Below, in pieces: positions 7,856 to 18,385 of a stretch of 64,000 nt of DNA. Source of the DNA: an uncultured Planctomycetales bacterium (GTDB lineage: Bacteria; Planctomycetota; Planctomycetia; Isosphaerales; Isosphaeraceae); NCBI GenBank assembly GCA_903926465.1, contig CAIYJE010000023.1:1-64000 (forward strand), read 5' to 3'. The position numbers were made by a program, and so were the translations under genes. The first letter of the stretch is position 1. Each line of letters begins with the position of its first letter. The notes under the pieces were generated by a model that was not told the origin of the DNA, ran no database searches, and worked only from the letters and a program-made list of their open reading frames with translations.

Positions 7856-10549
7856 TTAACTCTTGGTGGCAAGCAACTGACGGAGCACGAACTGCAAAAT
7901 TCCACCGTGCTCGTAGTACCGAACTTCTTGTGGCGTGTCGATCCGGACGCGTGCCTGGAATTCGGTGGTCTTGCCATCGGCGGCAGTGGCAACCACTGTC
8001 ACGTCTCTGGGGCCGGCGAGTTCGGCGGCGAGCACGTCCGGCAGCCCGTTGATGGTGTAAACCTCTTCGCCGGTGAGCCCGAGCGACTCGGTGGTGTGCC
8101 CAGCATGATACTGGAGCGGCAGAATCCCCATCCCCACCAGGTTGGAACGATGGATTCGCTCGAAGCTCTCGGCAATTACGGCCCGCACGCCCAGGAGCCG
8201 AGGTCCCTTGGCGGCCCAGTCTCGGGAAGAGCCCGAACCGTACTCTTTACCGGCGAGAATGATGGTAGGAATGCCATCCTTCTCGTACTGTTCGGCCGCT
8301 TCAAAAATGCTTGTCACTGCGCCGCCGGGCAGGTGGCGGCTAAATCCACCTTCCGTGCCAGGAGCTAGCTTGTTGCGGAGCCGGATATTGGCAAAGGTGC
8401 CACGCACCATCACCTCATGGTTACCGCGACGCGCGCCATAGGAATTGAAATCGGCCGGCTGAATGCCATGCTTCTGGAGGTAAAGACCGCCAGGGCTCTG
8501 GGCCTTGATAGAACCAGCGGGAGAAATGTGGTCTGTGGTAATACTGTCTGCGAGAATGGCCAGGACTCGGGCATCCTTGATCTCGCGAATAGGCGCGGGC
8601 TTGAGCGGCATGTTGTCGAAGTACGGCGGGTGCTTGACGTAGGTCGATGCCGGATCCCAGGCATATAGCTGCCCTTCTGGAGCCGGCAGTTCTCGCCACG
8701 CTTCATCCCCCTCGAATACGGTAGCGTACTTCTGGCGGAACATCTCGGACCGGACCGATTTCAGGATCGTGTTCTGAACTTCGGACTGGGTGGGCCAGAT
8801 ATCTTTCAGGAACACGGGATGACCGCTGGAATCATGCCCCAGGGGATCTTTGATGAGGTCAATGTCCATGGTGCCCGCAAGAGCATAGGCAACCACCAGC
8901 GGAGGCGAGGCCAGGTAGTTGGCTCGCACGTCGGGGTTCACTCGCCCCTCAAAGTTGCGGTTCCCGGAAAGCACGGAGACCGCCACCAGGTCTTGTTCCT
9001 TGATCGTGTGAGAGATCGCCGGATCCAGCGGACCAGAGTTGCCAATGCAGGTTGTACAGCCGTAGCCAACCACGTTGAAGTGCAAGGCATCCAGGTAGCG
9101 GGTCAGGTCGGCATCATCCAGGTAGGCGCTAACAACCTGAGAACCAGGAGCCAGGCTGGCCTTCACCCAGGGCTTGGTTTTCAGGCCTTTTTCCACAGCC
9201 TTCTTGGCGAGCAGGCCGGCGGCAACCATGACCGAGGGGTTTGAGGTGTTGGTGCAACTGGTAATCGCCGCAATCACCACCGAGCCGTGCTTGACGTCAT
9301 GGTCAGACCCGTGCGAAGCCGCCGGGGCATCGGCCGGTCGACTGCCCAGGAAGGACTGAAGTGCCTTGTGGAATTCAGGCTTGGCGTTGCGGAGTGGCAC
9401 GCGGTCCTGGGGCCGCTTGGGACCAGCCAGGCTCGGTTCCACCGTGCTCAGATCCAGTTCCAGGGTGTCTGAATAGTGGGCGTCTGGGGTAGCCTCGGTG
9501 CGGTACAGGCCCTGCTCCTTCGCATACGCCTCGACCAGCTCAATCAGTTCCTTGGGCCGGCCACTGAGTTCGAGATATCGAATCGTCTCGGCATCGACCG
9601 GGAAGATCCCACAAGTTGCGCCATATTCTGGAGCCATGTTGGCAATGGTGGCTCGGTCGGCCAGCGGCATGCCGCCAAGACCTTCACCGAAGAATTCCAC
9701 GAACTTGCCAACGACCCCCTTCTTGCGAAGCATCTCGGTTACGGTCAACACCATGTCGGTGGCCGTGGCCCCTTCGCGGAGTTTTCCAAGCAGCTTGAAT
9801 CCCACCACCTGCGGGACCAGCATCGAAACCGGCTGGCCCAGCATGGCCGCCTCGGCCTCAATACCACCAACTCCCCAGCCAAGTACACCCAGACCGTTGA
9901 TCATGGTGGTGTGCGAGTCGGTTCCCACCAGGGTGTCTGGGTACACCATCTTGGGATCTTGAGAATCTTGGTCGGTAAATACAACTTGGGCCAGATATTC
10001 CAAATTCACCTGGTGAACGATACCGGTTTCCGGCGGCACGACCCGGAAATTCTTGAACGCCTTCTGCCCCCATCGCAGGAAGGAATAACGTTCCTTGTTC
10101 CGCTGATATTCCAGCTCGGTATTGTGCAGCAAAGAAAGCGCGGAGCCTGCTTCATCAACCTGGACCGAATGGTCAATAACCAGGTCCACTGGCTGCAAAG
10201 GGTTGATGAGCGTGGGATCGCCACCGAGCCGGCTCATGGCATCTCGCATGGCGGCAAGGTCGACAACGGCGGGCACGCCGGTGAAGTCTTGCAACAGAAC
10301 TCGGGCCGGACGGAACGCAATCTCGTCTTTGGGCTCGGCCTTGGGGTCCCAGGCGGCGAGCGCCAGAATATCTTCACGTTTGACCGTGCGATCGTCCTCG
10401 TTCCGAAGCAAGTTCTCAAGCAAGACCTTGAGTGAGAACGGGAGCCGAGAGAGATCGGCACCAGCTTTCTCAACCGCCTTCAGGGAGAAGTAGCGATAGG
10501 ACTGATTACCCACACGCAGCACAGATGCCGCACCAAAACTGTTCGCCAT
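7856..10549 (-). CDS. acnA: aconitate hydratase A
   Basis: TCA-cycle enzyme converting citrate to isocitrate through a [4Fe-4S] cluster, cytosolic, 897 residues as in the AcnA/IRP family. The cluster cysteines are visible in [12 protein letters not shown] and [14 protein letters not shown]. The swivel domain near the C-terminus carries the [10 protein letters not shown] substrate-binding motif. The start MANSFG at 10549 agrees with the family. It is monocistronic: a hairpin terminator follows, and a 187-base leader region with a REP-like hairpin precedes it. Its closeness to the pdh cluster groups acetyl-CoA production and entry to the TCA cycle. Confidence 0.97.
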   Translation of the reverse strand: MANSFGAASVLRVGNQSYRYFSLKAVEKAGADLSRLPFSLKVLLENLLRNEDDRTVKREDILALAAWDPKAEPKDEIAFRPARVLLQDFTGVPAVVDLAAMRDAMSRLGGDPTLINPLQPVDLVIDHSVQVDEAGSALSLLHNTELEYQRNKERYSFLRWGQKAFKNFRVVPPETGIVHQVNLEYLAQVVFTDQDSQDPKMVYPDTLVGTDSHTTMINGLGVLGWGVGGIEAEAAMLGQPVSMLVPQVVGFKLLGKLREGATATDMVLTVTEMLRKKGVVGKFVEFFGEGLGGMPLADRATIANMAPEYGATCGIFPVDAETIRYLELSGRPKELIELVEAYAKEQGLYRTEATPDAHYSDTLELDLSTVEPSLAGPKRPQDRVPLRNAKPEFHKALQSFLGSRPADAPAASHGSDHDVKHGSVVIAAITSCTNTSNPSVMVAAGLLAKKAVEKGLKTKPWVKASLAPGSQVVSAYLDDADLTRYLDALHFNVVGYGCTTCIGNSGPLDPAISHTIKEQDLVAVSVLSGNRNFEGRVNPDVRANYLASPPLVVAYALAGTMDIDLIKDPLGHDSSGHPVFLKDIWPTQSEVQNTILKSVRSEMFRQKYATVFEGDEAWRELPAPEGQLYAWDPASTYVKHPPYFDNMPLKPAPIREIKDARVLAILADSITTDHISPAGSIKAQSPGGLYLQKHGIQPADFNSYGARRGNHEVMVRGTFANIRLRNKLAPGTEGGFSRHLPGGAVTSIFEAAEQYEKDGIPTIILAGKEYGSGSSRDWAAKGPRLLGVRAVIAESFERIHRSNLVGMGILPLQYHAGHTTESLGLTGEEVYTINGLPDVLAAELAGPRDVTVVATAADGKTTEFQARVRIDTPQEVRYYEHGGILQFVLRQLLATKS

Positions 10550-10657
10550 CTCGGAGAACCCCAGAGTTGTTGAGGATTGTCGAGTTTTTACTCAACCAGA
10601 TTCGGTTTGAACACGGTTTCTAACACACCAGAACCAGTGTAATCAGAAGCCAACGAA

Positions 10658-10696
10658 GGGGCGAGCCAACTCCGCACGAAGTGCGGAGCCTGCCCC
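10658..10696. repeat. REP-like hairpin with GAA loop
   Basis: Perfect 8-bp stem CTCCGCAC-GAA-GTGCGGAG, flanked outside by GGGGC and GCCCC that can extend the pairing. It closely resembles the hairpin at 53002-53035 (GGGGC..GC, GAA loop, GCCTG.CCC), suggesting a dispersed extragenic family. Confidence 0.55.
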
Positions 10697-10736
10697 CGTC
10701 AATCGGCACGCCAATCCAACTGGAATTGGCCTATTC

Positions 10737-11591
10737 TCAGCCCACGAACTGAATATCGACCGGCGGAATCAGCCCCTGTTCGGTGGCTCGGCCAAGCAAC
10801 GTGCGCACCGCTTCCCGACCCCGAGGACCATAGTCCACGGTCCAGTCATTGACGTACATCCCCACAAAGCGGTCGGCCAAGGCTGGGTCCAGGCCACGGG
10901 CATATTCCAGGGCATATCCCAAAGCCTCTTCCCGGTGCTCAAGCGCGTACTGGATAGAGGCCTTGAGAAGCCGAGCGACCCGCTCAACCGTCTCTTCCCC
11001 AAGATCCCTACGCACGATATTTCCACCCAGAGGCAGCGGGAGGCCGGTCTGCTCGTACCACCATTCCCCCAGATCCAAGATCTGATGGAGCCCCTGATCT
11101 GGGTAATAGAGCTGGCCTTCGTGAATAATCAGACCAACGTCCGCACGGCCTTCGAGGACAGCGGAAATGATCTCGTCGAACGGCACCACAATCAGGTTCA
11201 GGTCCTTACCCAAACAGAGTTGCAGGGTCAGGTAGGCGGTGGTCAACGTTCCTGGAATTGCGATCGTCTTGGATTTTGCCTCTTCCAAAGAGATCGGGGT
11301 TCTTGCGATCAGCTTGGGGCCGTATCGGTCACCCATACTGCAGCCAGAAGCCAGCAGGGCATAACGGTCTGCCAGATGGGCGTAGGCATGCAGGCTGACG
11401 GCAGAAACTTCGAGTTCCCCTTGGAGAGCCCGCCGGTTCAGGGTCTCAATGTCTTCCAGTTGGTGCACAAAGCGCAAGTCACCGGTATCGAGCCGATCAT
11501 GTGTCAACGCGTAGAACATGAAGGCGTCGTCGGAGTCTGGACTGTGTCCGACCCGGATGGTACGGACAGCCGACGAAGGTGATGCGGACAT
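10737..11591 (-). CDS. mqnD: 1,4-dihydroxy-6-naphthoate synthase, menaquinone biosynthesis
   Basis: Enzyme of the futalosine route to menaquinone that releases 1,4-dihydroxy-6-naphthoate from cyclic dehypoxanthine futalosine. The fold is that of a periplasmic-binding-protein-like MqnA/MqnD. Signatures are the N-terminal GHSPDSDDAFMFYAL, the SVSLHAYAHL-type segment (here AVSLHAYAHL), the TAYL element after IAIPGTLT, and DVGLIIHEGQL, which distinguish MqnD from MqnA. The length of 284 residues is typical. The start at 11591 has GGAAG seven bases upstream, whereas the codon at 11606 lacks a site. No other men/mqn gene is in the window. Confidence 0.88.
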   Translation of the reverse strand: MSASPSSAVRTIRVGHSPDSDDAFMFYALTHDRLDTGDLRFVHQLEDIETLNRRALQGELEVSAVSLHAYAHLADRYALLASGCSMGDRYGPKLIARTPISLEEAKSKTIAIPGTLTTAYLTLQLCLGKDLNLIVVPFDEIISAVLEGRADVGLIIHEGQLYYPDQGLHQILDLGEWWYEQTGLPLPLGGNIVRRDLGEETVERVARLLKASIQYALEHREEALGYALEYARGLDPALADRFVGMYVNDWTVDYGPRGREAVRTLLGRATEQGLIPPVDIQFVG

Positions 11592-11725
11592 AATAGCTTC
11601 CGGCATGTAGGGCGACAGATCTTCAAATCGCTCGCAATGAGCGAATTCCGTTTAGTGTGTACGAGAAAGCCTGTAACGACAAGGATCGTTACTGGCTTAC
11701 CCACTGTCGAATTGCGTTGCCGGTC

Positions 11726-13156
11726 TCACCTGGAGCCAGCAGCCGCAGATTTCGGAGCTTCTTTCAGCTTCATCATGTCGAGCTGGTCGAAAGGATCGCG
11801 GAACGGTTCGTTTTTGACGCCTTCATAAAGCTCTTTGAACGGCAGGTCGTCGGGTGGAGTTTCACCAACCTGCTTGAGAGCAAATACGTAGCGTCTGACG
11901 ATTTCACCGGTGTCCCGCTTGTTCAGGTCGTCATCCCGGTAAACGGTATGACGTTCCAGCAGATCCTGCCAGCGATTGATCCCTTCCTGATACTTGGTCA
12001 CGGAATCCCGGAACCGGGCTTCCTTGAGGGCAACGGTCCCCTCATAAAAATCTTGTCTGGCAAGTACACCGGTCATTTCTCGCTCGGCGTCGGTCTTGTC
12101 TTTCCAGTAGCGGTAGTTCATCTGGTCGGCCCAGCGATTGACCCAGTAGCGCTGGTTATCGCTGAGCTCAGGGCTCTTGAACCGCTCTTTGTCCGTGCTT
12201 AGGTCAAGCTGGATCTTTTCGTCGGGGTTGTTGAACGCTGGAAACTCATATTCACCAAACTCTTTCCAGTCTCGGTTGGCATGGTCCCATTCTGCCTGAG
12301 CCACGTCGCCAAAGGTTGGCGTGAGGTCCTTGACGCTCATTTTTTCGAGGCTAAGAGCGTACCTGGTTTGAGCATGGGCCGGCATTACGCGGAAGTTCAG
12401 GTCACCGGGACGGCCTTTGCGGTCTGGCATTTTGTCCACGTACTGAACTTCGCCTTCAAGCCGGCTATCCATGCGCTGAACACCTTCGTCGACCAGTCGG
12501 ATGGCCCGGGTGTACCAGCCTTTGGAGACGAGAAAGTTGTCGTCTCTGGGTTCTTGAGTGATCGGATCAATCTTGAAGTTCAAGCCTTCAAGGTCTCGGT
12601 CATCATAGAAGAGGCGGCGAAGGATGATCGCCTCGTCTGAGAAGCCAATTTTGTGGTAGTAAGTCCAGGCGGTATCCCAGATCAGGTCGGGAGATCGACG
12701 ATTCTTCTCAACCCCCTGACGCAGGAACGTGATGCCGTTCTTGATCCAGGTGTATTTGTCGGCTGGATCGTCCCATTCCACAGCCACGTTGTAGGCCAAG
12801 TTCCACCCCTGGAAGGTCCAGACCGAGAGGAAGTGGGGCTGGAGCTTGGTGATGAAATCGACCTTCTCCTTGAGTTTGTCCCATTCCTGCTGTTTCTGAA
12901 GTTCAATGGAGTCGTTCCAGAGGACGTCGGCCACAACGCCACGGAAACCACCAATCATGGCAAGTTTCAGTAGGAAGCTGCCGCCATCAATCTGGCCGAT
13001 GCTGGCCTCGCCCAGGTCGGCATCAACCTTGCGGCGTTGCAGCCACTCGGTGTACGGCCACATGGCACCAAAGATAAGAACGATCCCAAGCGCGTAAACG
13101 AGTTGCCGGGTTCGAGACGTTTGCGCTGTCGATTTCGGGGAAGAACCAGTGCTCAT
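11726..13156 (-). CDS. membrane-anchored TPR-like protein of ABC-2 module
   Basis: Family not recognised. 476 residues: one N-terminal transmembrane helix (about 19-37), then a long soluble, helical, Trp/Tyr-rich domain (for example KLQPHFLSVWTFQGWNLAYN and SPDLIWDTAWTYYHKIG). Its repeat-like helix pairs suggest a degenerate TPR fold, with the domain probably outside the cytoplasmic membrane. The start overlaps the end of the ABC permease gene by four bases (ATGA), so it is translationally coupled to it and follows the ATPase gene in the same direction. I infer that it is the third component of an ABC-2 exporter or an envelope scaffold for it. The substrate is unknown. Confidence 0.8.
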   Translation of the reverse strand: MSTGSSPKSTAQTSRTRQLVYALGIVLIFGAMWPYTEWLQRRKVDADLGEASIGQIDGGSFLLKLAMIGGFRGVVADVLWNDSIELQKQQEWDKLKEKVDFITKLQPHFLSVWTFQGWNLAYNVAVEWDDPADKYTWIKNGITFLRQGVEKNRRSPDLIWDTAWTYYHKIGFSDEAIILRRLFYDDRDLEGLNFKIDPITQEPRDDNFLVSKGWYTRAIRLVDEGVQRMDSRLEGEVQYVDKMPDRKGRPGDLNFRVMPAHAQTRYALSLEKMSVKDLTPTFGDVAQAEWDHANRDWKEFGEYEFPAFNNPDEKIQLDLSTDKERFKSPELSDNQRYWVNRWADQMNYRYWKDKTDAEREMTGVLARQDFYEGTVALKEARFRDSVTKYQEGINRWQDLLERHTVYRDDDLNKRDTGEIVRRYVFALKQVGETPPDDLPFKELYEGVKNEPFRDPFDQLDMMKLKEAPKSAAAGSR

Positions 13157-15618
13157 GCCGCGATCTCCCGATTCTTGAAGATGTAGTAAGCAAAAGCTGT
13201 GAGCGGCAGGGCATAACCCAGGCCAAGCAGAACCTGGCCGATCAAGGTTGGAGTGGTCACCGCAAAGCCCAGGGCAACCTGGTTACTGACGTCGAGTGCC
13301 GAAATATTCGGAATCACATAAATCAAACGGGTCAGAATGGGGGTCAGGAACAGGTCGAAACTCTTCGCAGCCATGACCGCCGGCGTGCTGGCAAGATTAC
13401 TTTGCAAGTTCTCGTGCGTCAGCAAGCGAATCAGAGACTCGAAGGGGCCGCCACCCACCACACCCATCTGGTTGAACTGGTCCAGGAATCCAATCGCCAG
13501 TTGCCCAAACACGAACACCGCGAGCGTGAGCAAGAACGCCACGCTCCAGCTCAGGAACGTACCGGCAAACAGGCCAACCGAGGTGATCACCAGCGCCTGG
13601 AGCCAGACGCCCGTCAAACCCGCAATGTAGTTGGTCCGGAACGAGCCCTGGTTTGACAGAACGTAGAGGTCTTTCTCAGACATCCCAATGAACTGCGACG
13701 GCGTAATACACTGAATTTCGATGGCCAGTTGCCCCATCGAGCCGACCAGCATCCGTGAGGGGAAGAATCGCCTGATGGTGTAATACTCGATCACCGGAAA
13801 CACCGAACGGTGCAGTTCAAGGTCTGGCCGTAAGGGATTGGAAACCACCATCGAGGCTCGAACCGCTTCGCCGAGTTCCCCCTTGGACGTACGGAAGACG
13901 TTGAACACCATTTCCACCGGGATCGGGGGCGAATGGAGCTTATCTCGTTCCGCTCGCAAGCTCGTGAGGTCCGCCGATTTCCCAGCCCCCTCAAGCTTTT
14001 GAATCTGTTCACGCAGATCCCGTTCTTGCTTCTGAATCGGCTCCAGTTCCGCCTGGATTCGCTTCACCTCTGAATCCACCTTGGTCAAGCGATCTTCGAG
14101 TCTCCGCCGCTCGCTTCCCTTCAAGTTCGGCGCTTCCAGGTTCATCTTGATCTGAGCCTGGTCATAGCGAGCGCGAAAAAGGGAATCTTCCACGGCTTCC
14201 AGGGTACCGGGCTTCAGCAAACGCTCGATCGGCAGAACATTCTCAGCGGTGAGGGTTCGTCCCTCTTTCTGAGGAGCCTGACCGAACCGCCAGGAGGCCT
14301 TGGATGCGCTGGCACCTTCGATATGGCTCCGGAGCTTTTGCTCCTGCCCCACATCAATACCTTTTCTGCGTGCCTTGCCACGGCTGTCCGTGAAACTCAG
14401 GAAGCCGAAAACAGGGACTCGGGCCGACATCTTGTTCTCAAGCTGTGCGGCCTGTTCTTCGGAGCGCCGGGCATCATCAAGCTTGCCCACTTCACGCGAT
14501 GCCACCGCCTGCTCTCGGGTGGTACTGATACGGCTGTTCACCACACGTTCCACAAAGAACATGCTCACCAGGCCCATCACCAGCAAAACCGCGGTGATCA
14601 GACCCATGTATCCAATCAACCGGCCCCAGATCAATTCCAGGCGGTTCACCGGCTTGGTGGTGATGGTGTAAATGACCTGGGTTCGAATATCGGTAGGAAG
14701 GCTCATCGGAGCCAGCAGCAAGATCATCAACGAGAGCAACAGAGAGCTGACCCAGGACAAGGTCTCAATGTAACGTCTTGCCAGCTCTGGGGTACGGGTA
14801 CCCGGCCCACCCAGGAACCAGTTGGTAAACGCCAGAAACAAGACGAACAAAACCAACACCACCCAGGGGGCCCACATCCGCCTGACCGCGTCGAGCACGG
14901 TTTGCCAGGCGATGGAGTAAAGCCGCCGCCAGCGAACACTGAGCGCCTCTTTGAACATGCCGAGGGCAAAGTAGGCCAGGACCACCAACCCTGCGTAGGT
15001 GGCTCCGTAGCGAAGTCCATCGGTCAGAATGAGCTGCCAGTCTTGGGACGCGATGGAACCTTTGAGCCCTCGAACGTTCCGGTTGAATTCGAACGCTTTG
15101 TAAATCACAAAAACGCCGGCGGCCAGAGCGGCATGAACGCCGAGCGCCAACCCTCGTTGAGAGGCAGATCCACCCTGCGGGCGTCGGTAAGACGACCACA
15201 TCACCGCCTCTAGAGCGAGAAATCCCAGCAAGAATTCGATTCCAACCAGCAGAGCCGGTATCGGATACCCCGCGATAAGTGGAATCGGAAACACTGCGGC
15301 CTGCTGCACAATTGAAAGGAAGGCCGTGAGAATGGCAATTCCCACGAACAGCAGCAGCCCAATCACGGGCAGGTTCAGAACTACGGATTGACCAGACCGT
15401 GACTGCTGAGACCGTAGGAACAGATTGAAAAACCGTGTTCCTAGCCAGCTAATCAGGCAGAACAACCCGAGTAGCTTGGACCAGGTCATGAACCCGCCGA
15501 AAAACCCACCCAGCAATCGGGCGTCTGTAAACTGGGGATCGGCCCACACGATCATCCACTGAATCCAGCTCGGAAGCGTGACCGTTGTTCCCTGTGCCCA
15601 CAAGCTCAGCCATGGCAT
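13153..15618 (-). CDS. ABC-2 type transporter permease, large
   Basis: Integral membrane component of an ABC-2 exporter, 821 residues, much longer than a simple ABC-2 permease. Several transmembrane helices lie in the N-terminal half, including segments near FLSIVQQAAVFPIPLIAGY and VVLVLFVLFLAFTNWFLGG. The helix pair beginning IYTITTKPVNRLELIWGRL is a typical ABC-2 coupling element. A large soluble coiled-coil insertion (about residues 380-560, many E/K/R/Q with heptads) separates these from four to five C-terminal helices. It is downstream of its ATPase, with a hairpin between, and overlaps the next gene by 4 bases. The substrate cannot be told from sequence. Confidence 0.85.
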   Translation of the reverse strand: MPWLSLWAQGTTVTLPSWIQWMIVWADPQFTDARLLGGFFGGFMTWSKLLGLFCLISWLGTRFFNLFLRSQQSRSGQSVVLNLPVIGLLLFVGIAILTAFLSIVQQAAVFPIPLIAGYPIPALLVGIEFLLGFLALEAVMWSSYRRPQGGSASQRGLALGVHAALAAGVFVIYKAFEFNRNVRGLKGSIASQDWQLILTDGLRYGATYAGLVVLAYFALGMFKEALSVRWRRLYSIAWQTVLDAVRRMWAPWVVLVLFVLFLAFTNWFLGGPGTRTPELARRYIETLSWVSSLLLSLMILLLAPMSLPTDIRTQVIYTITTKPVNRLELIWGRLIGYMGLITAVLLVMGLVSMFFVERVVNSRISTTREQAVASREVGKLDDARRSEEQAAQLENKMSARVPVFGFLSFTDSRGKARRKGIDVGQEQKLRSHIEGASASKASWRFGQAPQKEGRTLTAENVLPIERLLKPGTLEAVEDSLFRARYDQAQIKMNLEAPNLKGSERRRLEDRLTKVDSEVKRIQAELEPIQKQERDLREQIQKLEGAGKSADLTSLRAERDKLHSPPIPVEMVFNVFRTSKGELGEAVRASMVVSNPLRPDLELHRSVFPVIEYYTIRRFFPSRMLVGSMGQLAIEIQCITPSQFIGMSEKDLYVLSNQGSFRTNYIAGLTGVWLQALVITSVGLFAGTFLSWSVAFLLTLAVFVFGQLAIGFLDQFNQMGVVGGGPFESLIRLLTHENLQSNLASTPAVMAAKSFDLFLTPILTRLIYVIPNISALDVSNQVALGFAVTTPTLIGQVLLGLGYALPLTAFAYYIFKNREIAA

Positions 15619-15647
15619 CGAAGACGACTCTCCGCATGAGGGACAGA

Positions 15648-15678
15648 AAGAGCTGGAGCAGATTTTGCTCCAACTCTT
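15648..15678 (-). terminator. hairpin between ABC ATPase and permease genes
   Basis: A 13-bp stem with one G-T pair (AAGAGCTGGAGCA / TGCTCCAACTCTT) and a GATTT loop, followed on the minus strand by TCTGTCC. The T-tract is poor, so it may be a processing or attenuation element rather than a full terminator. Confidence 0.45.
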
Positions 15679-15792
15679 TCCCGGTGCTTGATCGAGGGAG
15701 GCACCTATGTGATGTCAGACACCCGTTGGGACTTCAAAACAGAACGGTGACTCATGGCCCAGGCCATCAAGGCACCAGCAGGCAGCCGTTGA

Positions 15793-16713
15793 TCACTTGG
15801 GACCCGGACTACCTGCGGGAGTAGGCTGCTGATCGGCGGCAATCCGGCGGCGACCTGGATATTTATCAGACTCGGTCACAATTCGCAGGAACAATTCTTC
15901 CAGCGTGGTGGTGGGACGACCAACATCCACAACTTCTCCACCGTGGCGAGAAACCACGCCGCGAATCTCTTCCCAGGCCGACTCCGGCAAATCTTTCACC
16001 TTGATCTGCGTGATGTCTTGCACAGTCAGGAGGTCCGAAACCTTGCCGATTTCTCGCAACTCACCGTGATGCAAAATGGCGATCCGGTCACAGATATCCT
16101 GCATGTCTGCCAGCAGGTGGCCGGAAAGGACCACAGTCTTGCCCTGCCGGCGCAGGTCAACGATCAACTTCTTGATCTCATCCGTACCGATCGGGTCTAA
16201 ACCCGACGTCGGCTCATCAAGCAACACGAGTTCAGGCTGGTTGATCAGGGCTTGGGCCAAACCAATCCGGCGCTGCATACCTTTGGAGTATTCCCGCAAC
16301 TGGCGATGCTTGGACCGAGTCAGGCCGACGAGGTCAATCAGTTCGTGAACCCGCTTGGTTCGCTCTCGCGAGGGAATTTTGAAGAGCCGACCATAGAAAT
16401 GGAGGGTTTCTTCGGCATTCAGATACTTATAGAGGTAAGTCTCTTCAGGCAGGTAACCAATGCGCTCGTTCTTGGCAACGTTCGTGGTTGGTTCACCAAA
16501 GATCAACGCTTCCCCTTCCGAAGGGAAAAGCAAACCAAGCAGCAGCTTGATCGTGGTGGTCTTTCCCGAACCGTTCGGGCCAAGCACGCCAAAGATCTCT
16601 CCCTGTTTGACTTCAAGGTCAAGCGCCTTCAAAGCCTGGACTTTGGGTCGACCCCAGAAGTCTTTGTAAACCTTCGAGAGGTTTCGGGTCTCGATGATCG
16701 AGTTCGAACCCAT
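15793..16713 (-). CDS. ABC transporter ATP-binding protein
   Basis: Cytoplasmic ATPase of the ABC-2 exporter encoded with the next two genes, 306 residues. Walker A is GPNGSGKT (45-52). The ABC signature is the variant YSKGMQRR (142-149), Walker B is [13 protein letters not shown] (162-174), and the H-loop is SGHLL. A C-terminal extension (about 230-306), rich in charged residues, is typical of the CcmA/DrrA-like subfamily that partners ABC-2 permeases. The promoter should lie in the 388 bases upstream. The exported substrate is unknown. Confidence 0.93.
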   Translation of the reverse strand: MGSNSIIETRNLSKVYKDFWGRPKVQALKALDLEVKQGEIFGVLGPNGSGKTTTIKLLLGLLFPSEGEALIFGEPTTNVAKNERIGYLPEETYLYKYLNAEETLHFYGRLFKIPSRERTKRVHELIDLVGLTRSKHRQLREYSKGMQRRIGLAQALINQPELVLLDEPTSGLDPIGTDEIKKLIVDLRRQGKTVVLSGHLLADMQDICDRIAILHHGELREIGKVSDLLTVQDITQIKVKDLPESAWEEIRGVVSRHGGEVVDVGRPTTTLEELFLRIVTESDKYPGRRRIAADQQPTPAGSPGPK

Positions 16714-17101
16714 CGGGGAAGCCCTTCAAGAGGAAAAACAAGCCGCAAAGAACCCCGGTGGTGAGAACGGAGATCTTCAAATCGCCGAGACAGGAGCACA
16801 GAAATGATGTATGAAGCCCACTGCCCGAGAGCGACACCAGTAGAACCGAATCACGGATGACCGAAGTTTCGAACGCGTCAATCGAGACCTCACCACGCCC
16901 TTTACGAGCCAGGTTTCGATTTAGTTCACGCGACCGAAAAGTTTTTTGAGCGTATACCCACCCAATCAAGGGTGGGTACGTGCTCAATCAGCCTATCTCG
17001 TCCAGAAAGTCTATTCCAACCAGGCCTCAGCTACAAGCAGACGCCCGGTTCATCCTGTCCTTTGATGGCCCAATTCACAAACTCTTCACGTGGAGGAGGA
17101 A
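16714..17101. other. intergenic region with a hairpin
   Basis: 388 bases without a supported gene. A 9-bp perfect inverted repeat TACCCACCC/GGGTGGGTA (16955-16978) with loop AATCAA probably ends the minus-strand gene at 17102-17617, though it lacks a clean T-tract. A 122-codon minus frame here has no ribosome binding site and unlikely composition. Confidence 0.5.
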
Positions 17102-17617
17102 TCAGCGGGCACTGTCCGAATTTTCCTGACGAGGAGTGACTTCGGTTCTTCCGTTGAGCTGAATGGGAGCCTGAACTCGCTGAGCCCGCCTGACCTGATC
17201 CTGGTAAGGATACATTGGCATCTCAGACGATCCGGTGGGCAAGCAGCCCGCGGGGTGTGCGCCACCAGCGCCAGAGTACGGCAGATACCGTTGCCCACGC
17301 GTGAGGTAAGGATTGTAGTAGTTCACCATGAACAATTCAGACGCCGGCAGCGCGTACTGACGGCGAAAGAAATAGTCTGGAATTCGGTCACCACCCAGCG
17401 GCAGTGAGGTTCCAAAATCGACCCAGCCGTATCCATCTGGGGCGTCGTTGGCGAACCCCCAGCCGTATCCAGGGCCGGGAGGAGCAACCCGTCCACCGGG
17501 TGGCAGCAGAAACGTAGTGCCGTGGGCGTAGGCGTGCAGGTCCACGCAATCTGTACAGGGACCAGCATTCATCAAAAACGCGGCTAGCAACGCCGTTGGA
17601 GCAAAAAGTGTACCCAT
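17102..17617 (-). CDS. small secreted or lipid-anchored protein, unknown
   Basis: Unrecognised, 171 residues. The start at 17617 is chosen because GGAGG lies 5 bases before the ATG and a hydrophobic leader (about residues 2-17, LFAPTALLAAFLMNAG) follows. The cysteines right after the leader (PCTDC) could be a lipobox-like or disulfide site. The mature part is rich in Gly, Pro and Tyr (GGRVAPPGPGYGWGF, YNPYLTRGQRYLPY), suggesting an extended surface or cell-wall protein. It is transcribed away from the pabA-moeA-lnt operon. The function is unknown. Confidence 0.7.
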   Translation of the reverse strand: MGTLFAPTALLAAFLMNAGPCTDCVDLHAYAHGTTFLLPPGGRVAPPGPGYGWGFANDAPDGYGWVDFGTSLPLGGDRIPDYFFRRQYALPASELFMVNYYNPYLTRGQRYLPYSGAGGAHPAGCLPTGSSEMPMYPYQDQVRRAQRVQAPIQLNGRTEVTPRQENSDSAR

Positions 17618-17806
17618 GTCAACCTCCGTGTCGGTGCCGCCCTGGATTGGAAAACCCGCATCCGTTATGACTAGGATGACACATGGAAGATGAAGTGGGC
17701 CCAACAGGCCGCGCGGTATCTTCCGAAAAGCCGGTGTTCCGGCTACTATGCAACAGCTTTGCCAAATTCCTCAGGCCGAACCACGAATCCTTTCCATCTC
17801 GTCCCA

Positions 17807-18376
17807 ATGATTCTTCTCATCGATAATTATGATTCGTTCACCTACAACTTGGTGCAACGACTGGGCGAGATCGATCGTCGTCTCGATATTCAGGTCGTCC
17901 GAAACGACCGGATCTCGATTGAGGAGATCGAAAAAAAGCTTCCCTCCCATATCATCATCTCTCCTGGACCTTGCACTCCGCTTGAGGCGGGGGTCTCGAA
18001 CGAGATCATTCAGCGGTTTGCGCCTCGCATTCCGCTGCTTGGGGTTTGCCTGGGCCACCAGTGTATTGGCCATTCCTTTGGCGCAGAGGTTGTGCGGGCC
18101 GATCGTGTAATGCATGGCAAGATCTCATTGATTCACCACGACCAGAAGGGGATCTACCGCGGGGTACCGACCCCCTTTGAGGCCACGCGTTACCACAGCC
18201 TGGTGATCAAACCCGGTACCTTGCCCCCGGAATTCGACGTGGTGGCCTGGACCGACGAAAATGAGATCATGGGCGTACGTCACAAGACGTACCCACTGGA
18301 AGGGGTCCAGTATCACCCGGAAAGTTTTCTGACGGTCGAAGGAATCCAGTTGCTTCGTAACTTTCTTGAACGTTGA
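17807..18376 (+). CDS. pabA: glutamine amidotransferase of anthranilate/aminodeoxychorismate synthase
   Basis: Class I glutamine amidotransferase, 189 residues, that supplies ammonia to chorismate-using synthases in folate or tryptophan synthesis. It begins MILLIDNYDSFTYNL, the TrpG/PabA signature. SPGPC is the oxyanion-loop region, the nucleophile Cys lies in LGVCLGHQ, and the His-Glu pair is in YHPES. The start at 17807 matches the conserved N-terminus; the longer frame adds 39 unrelated residues. No synthase subunit is adjacent, so trpG and pabA cannot be told apart and it may serve both. It heads a plus-strand unit with moeA (9-base gap) and lnt. Confidence 0.9.
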   Translation: MILLIDNYDSFTYNLVQRLGEIDRRLDIQVVRNDRISIEEIEKKLPSHIIISPGPCTPLEAGVSNEIIQRFAPRIPLLGVCLGHQCIGHSFGAEVVRADRVMHGKISLIHHDQKGIYRGVPTPFEATRYHSLVIKPGTLPPEFDVVAWTDENEIMGVRHKTYPLEGVQYHPESFLTVEGIQLLRNFLER

Positions 18377-18385
18377 TCCCACGGC

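Noticed and set aside
9476-10435. Plus-strand open frame of 319 codons over acnA
   Set aside because: It is antisense to aconitase, an effect of high-GC codon use.
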